From the NCBI GenBank assembly GCA_002415485.1, contig DHYU01000009.1:432-25044 (forward strand): 24,613 bases of DNA. The letters run 5' to 3'. Shown here piece after piece: positions 7,007 to 14,463 of this stretch. The position numbers and the translations under genes are program-made. How positions within the stretch are numbered: position 1 is the stretch's first letter; each line of letters begins with the position of its first letter. Under the pieces are notes generated by a model that worked only from the letters and a program-made list of their open reading frames with translations, did no database searches and was not told the DNA's origin. Origin of the DNA: Proteobacteria bacterium UBA5122 (lineage in GTDB: Bacteria; Pseudomonadota; Gammaproteobacteria; Tenderiales; Tenderiaceae).

Positions 7007-9580
7007 TTACGCGTTAAATTCAAACCCTTTACTACTTGCAGTGACATATATCGAGGCACCTGACTCAAAGCGTCCAGCCAATATCGCCTGCGCTAATGGG
7101 TTTTCGATCATCTGTTGTATCGCACGTTTCAACGGTCGTGCACCATACACAGGATCAAACCCCGCTTCACCCAGCTTATCCAGTGCCGCCTCGTCCAACA
7201 CCAGGTTCAACTCGCGCTCTGCCAGACGCTTGCGCAGATAATCGACCTGAATATCGGCAATCGCCCGGATTTGGGCCTGCTGCAACGGATGAAATACCAC
7301 CACGTCATCGACACGATTGATAAACTCCGGCCGGAAATGTTGGCCGACGATTTCCATCACCGCATCTTTCATTTGTCCGTAGTGTTCTTCGCCGGACAGT
7401 TCTTGAATGACTTGTGAACCCAGATTAGAGGTCATCACGATCACGGTATTGCGGAAATCGACCGTACGGCCGTGACCATCCGTCAGGCGACCATCATCCA
7501 GCACCTGCAACAAGATGTTGAACACATCCGGATGCGCCTTCTCGACCTCATCCAGCAGAATCACCGAATAAGGTTTACGCCGCACGGCCTCGGTCAGATA
7601 ACCGCCTTCTTCATAACCCACGTATCCCGGTGGTGCACCGATCAGACGTGCCACTGAATGCTTCTCCATGAACTCCGACATATCGATGCGCACCATTGCA
7701 TCTTCGGTATCAAAGAGGAACGTAGCCAAAGCCTTGGTCAATTCCGTTTTACCAACACCTGTGGGCCCTAAAAATAGAAAAGAACCATTGGGGCGATTGG
7801 GATCAGACAAGCCCGCTCGTGAGCGGCGGATTGCATTTGATACAGCCTGCACCGCCTCACTCTGACCGATTACACGATGCTGCAGTGCCTCTTCCATGCG
7901 CAACAGTTTTTCGCGTTCACCTTCGAGCATCTTCGAGACTGGAATCCCGGTCCACTTGGACACCACTTCCGCAATCTCTTCACTATCGACCTTGCTGCGC
8001 AGCAGACGGGTCTCATGCATCTCGGCCAGGCTCGCCATGTCGAGTTGTTTTTCCAACTCAGGAATACGGCCGTATTGCAGCTCTGACATACGCCCCAGAT
8101 CGCCGGCACGACGTGCCGTTTCCATCTCATTTCGTGCGCGCTCCAATTCAGCCTTGATATGTTTGGTGCCTTGCACTGCCGCCTTTTCTGACTTCCATAC
8201 CTCCTCAAAATCAGCATATTCACGACCGAGGCGCTGGATCTCTTCGTTCAAGGCCTGCAGACGACGCTTGGAGGCCTCGTCACTTTCCTTACTCAGGGCC
8301 TCACGCTCGATCTTGAGTTGAATCAAACGACGATCGAGACGGTCCATCTCCTCCGGCATGGAATCAATCTCCATCCGAATATGACTCGCTGCTTCATCGA
8401 TCAGATCAATCGCCTTGTCGGGCAATTGGCGATCAGTGATATAACGCTGCGACAGCATTGCGGCCGAGACGATGGCCGGATCCGTGATCTCAACACCGTG
8501 ATGGACTTCGTACTTTTGTTTTAAACCACGCAGGATGGCGATGGTATCTTCCACACTCGGCTCATCGACCAACACCTTTTGAAAGCGACGTTCCAACGCT
8601 GCATCTTTTTCAACATATTGGCGATACTCTTCCAAGGTGGTCGCACCGACGCAATGCAGCTCACCGCGCGCCAAGGCGGGCTTGAGCATATTGCCAGCAT
8701 CCATCGCGCCTTCGGCCTTGCCTGCACCGACCATGGTATGGATTTCGTCGATAAACAGGATGATCTGACCTTCCTGTTTTGAAAGATCATTGAGCACGGC
8801 CTTTAAGCGTTCTTCAAACTCACCACGGAATTTCGCACCTGCAATCAACGCGCCCATGTCGAGGCTCAATAGGCGTTTGCCCTTGATACCTTCTGGCACT
8901 TCGCCATTAATAATGCGTTGCGCCAGACCTTCCACAATCGCGGTTTTACCGACGCCGGGTTCACCGATCAGCACTGGATTGTTTTTGGTACGACGCTGCA
9001 GGACCTGAATCGTGCGCCGGATCTCATCGTCACGCCCAATCACCGGGTCCAGCTTGCCCTGCTCGGCACGCAAGGTCAGATCGATGGTGTATTTCTCCAG
9101 GGCGCGGCGTTGCTCTTCAGCATTTGGATCATCAATCTTCTGGCCGCCACGCACTTGATCGATTGCCTTCTCGACCGCTGTCTTCGTCGCACCCACCTTT
9201 TGCAGGATCTCACCAATGCGGCTCTTATCCTGCACACAGGCCAACACAAACAACTCACTGGAGATGTATTCATCTTTACGTTGCTGCGCCAGTTTGTCGG
9301 TGACATTGAAGACACGAATCAGGTCATTGCCGAGTCGCACATCGCCTTCGGCACCTTCCACCTGCGGCTGATGATCCAGCGCATCGCCCAACTGCGAACG
9401 CAGGCTGTTGACGTTGACATTCGCCTGCACCAACAGGTGCGGTACTGAGCCACCTTCCTGGTCCAACAGTGCGGCCATGATATGCAACGGCTCGATAAAT
9501 TGATGATCACGGCCGATCGCCAGGCTCTGCGCATCGGCGAGCGCGCTCTGAAACTTGCTGGTTAATTTGTCCATTCTCAT
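7007..9580 (-). CDS. clpB: ATP-dependent disaggregase ClpB (Hsp104 family)
   Basis: ClpB is a hexameric AAA+ chaperone that works with DnaK to pull polypeptides out of aggregates after heat or other stress. At 857 residues it has the same length as the E. coli protein. The N terminus (MRMDKLTSKFQSALADAQSL) matches the family N-domain. The first AAA module has Walker A GEPGVGKT (about 205-212) and Walker B LFIDEIHT. A long coiled-coil middle domain (about 410-525) follows, the feature that separates ClpB from ClpA and ClpC. The second module has GPTGVGKT (about 605) and ILLDEVEKAH. No ClpP-binding loop is seen. The start at 9580 has GAGGAA 8 bases upstream; the ATG at 9574 is spaced too far. 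It is a single-gene unit with a sigma-32 promoter and its own terminator. Confidence 0.98.
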   Translation of the reverse strand: MRMDKLTSKFQSALADAQSLAIGRDHQFIEPLHIMAALLDQEGGSVPHLLVQANVNVNSLRSQLGDALDHQPQVEGAEGDVRLGNDLIRVFNVTDKLAQQRKDEYISSELFVLACVQDKSRIGEILQKVGATKTAVEKAIDQVRGGQKIDDPNAEEQRRALEKYTIDLTLRAEQGKLDPVIGRDDEIRRTIQVLQRRTKNNPVLIGEPGVGKTAIVEGLAQRIINGEVPEGIKGKRLLSLDMGALIAGAKFRGEFEERLKAVLNDLSKQEGQIILFIDEIHTMVGAGKAEGAMDAGNMLKPALARGELHCVGATTLEEYRQYVEKDAALERRFQKVLVDEPSVEDTIAILRGLKQKYEVHHGVEITDPAIVSAAMLSQRYITDRQLPDKAIDLIDEAASHIRMEIDSMPEEMDRLDRRLIQLKIEREALSKESDEASKRRLQALNEEIQRLGREYADFEEVWKSEKAAVQGTKHIKAELERARNEMETARRAGDLGRMSELQYGRIPELEKQLDMASLAEMHETRLLRSKVDSEEIAEVVSKWTGIPVSKMLEGEREKLLRMEEALQHRVIGQSEAVQAVSNAIRRSRAGLSDPNRPNGSFLFLGPTGVGKTELTKALATFLFDTEDAMVRIDMSEFMEKHSVARLIGAPPGYVGYEEGGYLTEAVRRKPYSVILLDEVEKAHPDVFNILLQVLDDGRLTDGHGRTVDFRNTVIVMTSNLGSQVIQELSGEEHYGQMKDAVMEIVGQHFRPEFINRVDDVVVFHPLQQAQIRAIADIQVDYLRKRLAERELNLVLDEAALDKLGEAGFDPVYGARPLKRAIQQMIENPLAQAILAGRFESGASIYVTASSKGFEFNA

Positions 9581-9620
9581 GGCGGGTATTCCTCAAAATC
9601 TTAACTAAGTCTGACAATGA

Positions 9621-9648
9621 AGATGGGGCCGCCTGTCGCCATTTCAAG
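9621..9648 (-). promoter_or_regulatory. Sigma-32 (RpoH) heat-shock promoter of clpB
   Basis: On the minus strand the -35 element CTTGAAA (9648-9642) is separated by 14 bases from the -10 element CCCATCT (9627-9621). Both match the heat-shock consensus (CTTGAAA, 13-15 bases, CCCATnT) at every defined position. The site sits about 40 bases before the clpB start, as expected for an RpoH target. Confidence 0.88.
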
Positions 9649-9770
9649 CACAAATGTCATTAAGCTTTTTAAGCTTTATTTAAGTTTTAACTTCTAGTCT
9701 GTGTATGCGGCTGTGGAACGCTTTCCCCAGGAAATTCACCAGATAAACATACAAATCAAGGAGCTAAGAC

Positions 9771-11105
9771 ATGAACACTGTACGTACATGGCTGATTCTA
9801 ACCCCCATCGCACTGGCATTGGCCGCATGCGGTGGTGGCGGAGGTGGCTCGGATACCACTTCAACTAGCGGTTCAGGCACGGTCTCGCTCGTTGTCACCG
9901 ACAATCTGACACTGGACTATGCCGAGGTATGGGTCACCGTTGAAAAAATCACTGCAACAGACAATCAAGGCAACACCGTCACGCTGTACCAAGACACGAC
10001 GGGGCAGGCCATCAATCTTAGTCAACTGGCCAATATCGGCGCGCTGATTGACGCACAAACCATTCCGGCGGCGACCTATACCCAGTTTAATATCACACTG
10101 GCAAATAACATTAGCCTGGTGGCTGCAGTAGGTGGTGCCCAAACCAATGCCACCTTCGATCAGACCGGTAACGCGAGTGTTGTGTTTAATGTGAACGGCA
10201 GTCTGGTCGTGGCGGCCAACCAGCCCACGAGCCTGGTCCTGGATTTTGATTTGGCGCGTTTCACGTATAACGCCACTACCAACACAGTCGACCCAACCAT
10301 TGTGCAAACCACCGCCCCCCTCAATCAAACAGTAGCGACAATGCAGGGGACCATCCAGGCCGTCGCAAATGCCAATCAACTCACCTTGACCCCCGCCACC
10401 GGCGGCGCCGCCATCACAGTAAAACTGCATGCCCAAGCCACGGTAGTGAATACGATCAACAACACGCTAGGGACTGACTTTACAGGCCTACAGGCCGGAC
10501 AAAGTGTCATAATTTCAGGCATCTATGACGCCGCCACGCTGACACTCACCGCACGCCACGTGCTGCATGGCAGCAGCCAGGGCATCAATGCCCGCCATGA
10601 GGTAGAGGGGATTGTTGTCAGCTTTGACGGTGCCAACATGACGCTGAATGTTGAAGAGGCCAGTTTCATCCCTGGCAGCAACGTCATCGGTATCGCCAAC
10701 ACAGCGAATGCGTTCTACAGCGCTGGTTCAGTGGCGATGATCGCGGTAGGTCAACAGATCGAATACAAAGGCAATTGGGATGGTACGACCTTCACCGCCG
10801 TCTTCGGCGAGATCGATGGCGCACCCCGTAATGGCGGCAGCTATGTGGATGATTATGCAGAGATTGAGGGTAATATCAGTGTCATCAACGGCGATACAGT
10901 CAGCCTGCTCGTCAGCAGCAGCGAACACGTCAACGGCATCAATCAGGGCGACACGGTGACTATCGATGTCAGCAGCGCTTGGTTTAAAGAAGGAAATCGC
11001 GCCTGCCTAACCTCAGGGGCACAGATCGAGGCCAAGGGTGGAATGACCGATGCGACATCGATGATGGCGACCACGGTCGAATTCGACGCCTGTGGCAACA
11101 GCTAA
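9771..11105 (+). CDS. DUF4382-domain lipoprotein with C-terminal DUF5666-like region
   Basis: The 444-residue product is an exported lipoprotein. The signal peptide ends in the lipobox LAAC, with the lipidated Cys at residue 20, followed by a six-Gly linker; there is no Asp at +2, so sorting to the outer membrane is expected. Residues about 35-175 match DUF4382: GTVSLVVTDN, then AEVWVTVEKI, then the long IPAATYTQFNITL segment. The remainder is all-beta, with repeated I-x-G-x-V/I strands (EGIVVSFDGANMTLNVEEA, EIEGNISVINGDTVSLLV). This resembles the OB-like repeats of DUF5666, which often accompanies DUF4382. AAGGAG lies 7 bases before the ATG. The upstream spacer, shared with divergent clpB, is AT-rich with repeated TTAAGCTTT. 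The role at the cell surface is unknown. Confidence 0.88.
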   Translation: MNTVRTWLILTPIALALAACGGGGGGSDTTSTSGSGTVSLVVTDNLTLDYAEVWVTVEKITATDNQGNTVTLYQDTTGQAINLSQLANIGALIDAQTIPAATYTQFNITLANNISLVAAVGGAQTNATFDQTGNASVVFNVNGSLVVAANQPTSLVLDFDLARFTYNATTNTVDPTIVQTTAPLNQTVATMQGTIQAVANANQLTLTPATGGAAITVKLHAQATVVNTINNTLGTDFTGLQAGQSVIISGIYDAATLTLTARHVLHGSSQGINARHEVEGIVVSFDGANMTLNVEEASFIPGSNVIGIANTANAFYSAGSVAMIAVGQQIEYKGNWDGTTFTAVFGEIDGAPRNGGSYVDDYAEIEGNISVINGDTVSLLVSSSEHVNGINQGDTVTIDVSSAWFKEGNRACLTSGAQIEAKGGMTDATSMMATTVEFDACGNS

Positions 11106-11135
11106 GACCTTCGCCAAGCAGTTGATAAGAAAAGT

Positions 11136-11165
11136 ATTAGCGCTCTTTTTACCAAGAGCGCTAAT
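11136..11165. terminator. Strong 12-bp hairpin after the DUF4382 gene
   Basis: ATTAGCGCTCTT (11136-11147) pairs perfectly with AAGAGCGCTAAT (11154-11165) around a 6-base loop. It lies 31 bases past the stop codon of the plus-strand gene. The plus strand carries ATTAAAAA after the stem and no T-run; a T-rich run (ACTTTTC) follows only on the minus strand. Termination of the plus-strand gene is therefore probable from position but not textbook. Confidence 0.6.
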
Positions 11166-11227
11166 ATTAAAAATCCAAACAGACGATACACTATATAGAG
11201 TATTCAACCCATCTGCGGGTAGGTGAA

Positions 11228-11257
11228 TTGACATCCCGCCCACCCCGGATGTATAAC
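11228..11257 (+). promoter_or_regulatory. Sigma-70 promoter upstream of the beta-helix gene
   Basis: TTGACA (11228-11233), an 18-base spacer and TATAAC (11252-11257) form a strong housekeeping promoter. A second, weaker unit lies 42 bases downstream: TTGTTA (11270-11275), 18 bases, TATAAC (11294-11299). Both would give a leader of more than 100 bases before the start at 11418. Confidence 0.6.
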
Positions 11258-11305
11258 GCTGGACTTTATTTGTTATACAAAACATCCGATATGTATAACA
11301 ACCTG

Positions 11306-11335
11306 TAATGATATACGATATGCTGCGTATCATTA
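11306..11335. promoter_or_regulatory. Palindromic operator-like site in the beta-helix gene leader
   Basis: TAATGATA (11306-11313) and TATCATTA (11328-11335) are perfect inverted arms 14 bases apart, just downstream of the proposed promoters. The arms resemble Fur-type half-sites, but the spacing does not fit a standard Fur box. The rest of the 312-base gene-free stretch (11106-11417) holds the hairpin at 11136, the two promoter-like units, three copies of TGTATAAC (11250, 11292 direct; 11272 inverted) and no ORF that I can support. Confidence 0.4.
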
Positions 11336-11417
11336 ATGAGGTTGGCAGTCAGGCAGAGGACGTATTGCCTGTAACGTGTGACACGGACTGCACTATAAAA
11401 AGTAGAGCTTTAGATTC

Positions 11418-13580
11418 ATGCCAAAATTCAATCCCCAGGCAGACTTACCCATAGTGTTGCGCAAGCATAATCAACAACGCCCCTGGCAACGTCTGCTCTG
11501 CGCAGCATTGCTTGCCCTCAGCTTGCCCGCCCACGCAGCCACCTTCATAGTTAATAATGGTAGCGATGCGACGGATGCCGTTCCCGGCGACGGCCAATGC
11601 AATATCGGTAACAGCTCCTGCACATTACGTGCGGCGATCCAGGAGGCCAATTTCCGACCAGGTGATGACATCATTCAATTGCATGTCGCAACGGTCAATT
11701 TGAGCCGTGGCGGGCGTAATGAAGACCAAGCAAACTCTGGTGACCTGGATATCCGCAGCAATATGACGATCCAGGGCGCCCTCGCGGATAACACTACGAT
11801 TAGCGCCTATAGCCTCGACCGCGTGTTCGACATTATGAATAACGCACGCGTCACACTCGTCAAAGTGAATGTCGTCGGCGGTGAAGTCGATGGCAGCGTA
11901 GGTGGCGGCATACGGATCCAAGACAAAAGCGTTGTCACAATCTCTGCGAGCGAAATCAGCAGCAATCGCGCTGCAAGTACTCAAGATGCCGACTGTAATG
12001 TCGGTACCATTGATTTGATGCCGTGCGCACTCACCGAAGTGGCAACGGGAGGTGGCATCTATATCGGTGCAGAAGCGACTTTAAATATCTCCAACACCAT
12101 CATTCGTGAAAACACCGGCAAAACAGCAGCTGGCGGCATCGACAATCATGGCCGTACCATTGTCCGCAGCAATTCCGTCATCGCCACCAACATCACCAGC
12201 GGTACCGGCGGCGGTATTCGTAACTTCGGTGGTTTTTTCAGTATTGCGCAAAGCGTGATCAATAATAATAGCGCCGCTGTGGGTGGCGGTGTGTATAACT
12301 CTACCGCCGATCAAAACCTCGGCAGCATGTTGATGAGCAATGTCGATGTTCACACCAATAGCGCTTCCCAGATCGGTGGCGGCATCTTTAATGCGGGCCC
12401 AATGACCATCAACCACACATCCATCCGTGACAATGGCAATCCTTTCGATGGGGGGGGCATCTATAACCTAGCGCTGGGTAATATTGATATGTACAACTCC
12501 ACCATCAGCGGCAACAGAGCTTCACGCAATGGTGGCGGCATTCTCACGTCACGGTTGGTCAACCTGACCAACGTCACGCTGTATGCCAACACCGCTGCCG
12601 CAGCAGGCGCCTCGACCGAGCTCAATGTTGGCGGCAATCAAATTGCACTTCTGGATAGTGAACTGTTGAACACCGAGAACAACCCAGGCGTCAATATCGT
12701 TAACACCATCATCGCCAACGGCCCCGGCAATACCCAGCCTACGTGCGCAGGCCTGGCTGGCTACGCCAGTACCTTGGTCAGCCTTGGAAACAACATTGAA
12801 ACCGCCGACGATTGTAATCTCTCCCTGGGTTCAGATCAGACCTTCACCAATCCACGTTTGGATGTGATCACCAACCAAGGCCCTGTCGGGGTATTCAGTG
12901 ATACCTACTTTCACCCATTACTCTCTGCCAGCCCTGCGATCAATGCGGGTAATGCCACCTATTGTCCGATGGTCGATCAACGCTTCATGCTGCGTAACGT
13001 AGGTGCTTGTGATGTAGGCGCCTTCGAGTTCGGTGCCACCGAACGTCGTAACAGTAACCTGGTGGATCTGAGCCTGATCGTTCGCGACAACCCAGACCCA
13101 GTCGCACCGAACAACGACACACAGCTGCTGACCTATAGCTTCACCGTCGTCAACAACTATGATGCCGTTGCGCTGGATACCAATCTACAAATCATTTTGC
13201 CATCCTCGGTAAACTACGAGTTCTATACCGATGATGGCATCAATACCGGCATCAGCTGTAGCCCACCTAACAGCATCAACACCATGAATTGTGACTTGCG
13301 CGATATGCTCGGACTTAACGGCACCCAGGTTTTTGTCACCGTACGCCCAACGGCCGAAGGTATCATCACCGTCCGCGCAGAGGTTGACTCTGCCGTGGAA
13401 GATGCATTTCTACCGAACAACAGTGATGCCGAAGATACGACTGTCACCAAGAGCGCCAGCAGCAATATCACCAACTTTGGCGGCGGTGGCGGTGGTGGCG
13501 GTGCATTGGCACCCATCACACTGCTTTCACTATTGGGCGGCGCCTGGTTACTGCGCCGCCGCAAACCACGCCAATATTAA
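11418..13580 (+). CDS. CSLREA-type beta-helix surface protein with DUF11 domain and GlyGly-CTERM tail
   Basis: A 720-residue exported protein. The N terminus has a long basic n-region and a hydrophobic core (LLCAALLALSLPAHA), with cleavage likely after residue 40. It is followed by the CSLREA-type motif FIVNNGSDATDAVPGDG ... CTLRAAIQEAN. Residues about 90-500 are right-handed beta-helix repeats with recurring GGGI(Y/F)N turns, ending in an AFEFG strand of the choice-of-anchor Q type. Residues about 555-680 form a DUF11-like adhesive beta domain. The C-terminal GGGGGGGG, hydrophobic helix and RRRK match GlyGly-CTERM, the signal for rhombosortase cleavage after type II secretion. The start is weakly supported: no good Shine-Dalgarno, and a GTG at 11454 is possible. 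It is probably a surface or released structural protein; polysaccharide lyase activity is possible but not shown. Confidence 0.9.
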   Translation: MPKFNPQADLPIVLRKHNQQRPWQRLLCAALLALSLPAHAATFIVNNGSDATDAVPGDGQCNIGNSSCTLRAAIQEANFRPGDDIIQLHVATVNLSRGGRNEDQANSGDLDIRSNMTIQGALADNTTISAYSLDRVFDIMNNARVTLVKVNVVGGEVDGSVGGGIRIQDKSVVTISASEISSNRAASTQDADCNVGTIDLMPCALTEVATGGGIYIGAEATLNISNTIIRENTGKTAAGGIDNHGRTIVRSNSVIATNITSGTGGGIRNFGGFFSIAQSVINNNSAAVGGGVYNSTADQNLGSMLMSNVDVHTNSASQIGGGIFNAGPMTINHTSIRDNGNPFDGGGIYNLALGNIDMYNSTISGNRASRNGGGILTSRLVNLTNVTLYANTAAAAGASTELNVGGNQIALLDSELLNTENNPGVNIVNTIIANGPGNTQPTCAGLAGYASTLVSLGNNIETADDCNLSLGSDQTFTNPRLDVITNQGPVGVFSDTYFHPLLSASPAINAGNATYCPMVDQRFMLRNVGACDVGAFEFGATERRNSNLVDLSLIVRDNPDPVAPNNDTQLLTYSFTVVNNYDAVALDTNLQIILPSSVNYEFYTDDGINTGISCSPPNSINTMNCDLRDMLGLNGTQVFVTVRPTAEGIITVRAEVDSAVEDAFLPNNSDAEDTTVTKSASSNITNFGGGGGGGGALAPITLLSLLGGAWLLRRRKPRQY

Positions 13581-13585
13581 TCTCT

Positions 13586-13617
13586 CGCCAAACTGGCTTT
13601 AACGCGCCAGTTTGGCG
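13586..13617. terminator. Convergent hairpin overlapping the wrbA stop codon
   Basis: CGCCAAACTGGC (13586-13597) and GCCAGTTTGGCG (13606-13617) form a perfect 12-bp stem with an 8-base loop, 6 bases after the beta-helix gene. The right arm lies inside the last codons of the convergent minus-strand gene, whose TAA sits in the loop. Only short T-runs follow. Confidence 0.6.
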
Positions 13618-14192
13618 GCGGTTTCAGCCAAACGTCTGCCCAGGCTGCGACACAACCTGGACTCTTCGTCCGTCAACGGACGCTTGCCATCCGTACCCGC
13701 CCAGTGACTCGCACCATATGGCGTCCCCCCAGACTGAGTGGCCGCCAGATCCGCCTCGCTATAGGGGATCCCCAACAGACACATGCCATGATGCAGCAAC
13801 GGCACCATCATGCCGAGCAAGGCTGCCTCCTGACCGCCATGCAAGGTCCCGGCCGAGGTGAACACCGCCGCCGGTTTATCGCGCAGTTCACCGGATAACC
13901 ACAGCGGCGTCGTACGATCCAGAAAGTATTTCATCGGTGCCGCCATACTGCCGTAATAGGCCGGACTGCCCAGGGCCAAACCACAACACTCACGCAAGTC
14001 ATCGAGCGACGCGTACGGCGCCCCCTGCGCGGGCACCGCCGCGTCGACCGCCTCACAGGTCGCCGATACCGGCGGCACCGATCTCAACCGGGCGGCCATG
14101 CCATCCACTTCCTCTACCCCACGTGCGATCAACTGCGCCATCTTCGCCACACCACCATCGCGGCTGTAGTACAGCACCAAAACTTCCTTCAT
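13599..14192 (-). CDS. wrbA: NAD(P)H:quinone oxidoreductase, WrbA-type flavodoxin-fold protein
   Basis: WrbA enzymes are FMN-dependent and reduce quinones by two electrons, avoiding semiquinone radicals during oxidative stress. The 197-residue length fits the family. The FMN phosphate loop is at residues 9-14 (YSRDGG, after the strand VLVLY). GSPAYYGSMAAPMKYFLD (75-92) and the TSAGTLHGGQEAALLGMM segment (112-129) are WrbA hallmarks, as is GGTPYGASH (155-163). The protein ends at KLAR, with the stop codon inside a hairpin shared with the convergent neighbour. It is transcribed away from yihY, and the 271-base spacer between them contains a candidate promoter and a 16-bp palindrome. Assignment is strong from motifs alone. 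Confidence 0.93.
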   Translation of the reverse strand: MKEVLVLYYSRDGGVAKMAQLIARGVEEVDGMAARLRSVPPVSATCEAVDAAVPAQGAPYASLDDLRECCGLALGSPAYYGSMAAPMKYFLDRTTPLWLSGELRDKPAAVFTSAGTLHGGQEAALLGMMVPLLHHGMCLLGIPYSEADLAATQSGGTPYGASHWAGTDGKRPLTDEESRLCRSLGRRLAETAAKLAR

Positions 14193-14213
14193 GCCTTATC
14201 CCTATTTTTTTAC

Positions 14214-14243
14214 ATTACAAAGACGATAGATGGCACATCACAA
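14214..14243 (-). promoter_or_regulatory. Candidate sigma-70 promoter of wrbA
   Basis: On the minus strand TTGTGA (14243-14238), 18 bases, TGTAAT (14219-14214), about 20 bases before the start codon. The -10 element matches 5 of 6 consensus positions; the -35 element is moderate. Confidence 0.35.
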
Positions 14244-14265
14244 ACAACCATCTGTAGAAACACCA

Positions 14266-14281
14266 TTACACGACAGTGTAA
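14266..14281. promoter_or_regulatory. 16-bp palindrome between wrbA and yihY
   Basis: TTACAC-GACA-GTGTAA is a perfect 6-4-6 inverted repeat located just upstream of the proposed wrbA -35 element. Its size and symmetry suit a dimeric repressor such as a TetR- or MarR-family protein. No regulator gene is adjacent, so the factor is unknown. The rest of the 14193-14463 spacer shows no ORF. Confidence 0.4.
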
Positions 14282-14463
14282 CAACGCCTGCACGGTTCAC
14301 AACCAACAACCGCTCCACTCAAAAAATAAAGCCACCCCAAACGCACACTTCCACACCTATGCACGATAAGCTATAGGCAACGGGAACCCAAATCCACAAA
14401 TGCAGTCGAAGCACTGCGATGATGCATGACTCCTTAAGTCATCTACCAGGAATTCACCACGCA

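Noticed and set aside
8918..9448. 176-residue plus-strand frame within clpB
   Set aside because: Antisense to a highly conserved clpB region; no ribosome binding site or family resemblance.
11306..11335. Fur box
   Set aside because: The half-sites resemble Fur arms, but the 14-base gap does not fit the contiguous 19-bp Fur site, so only an unassigned operator is reported.
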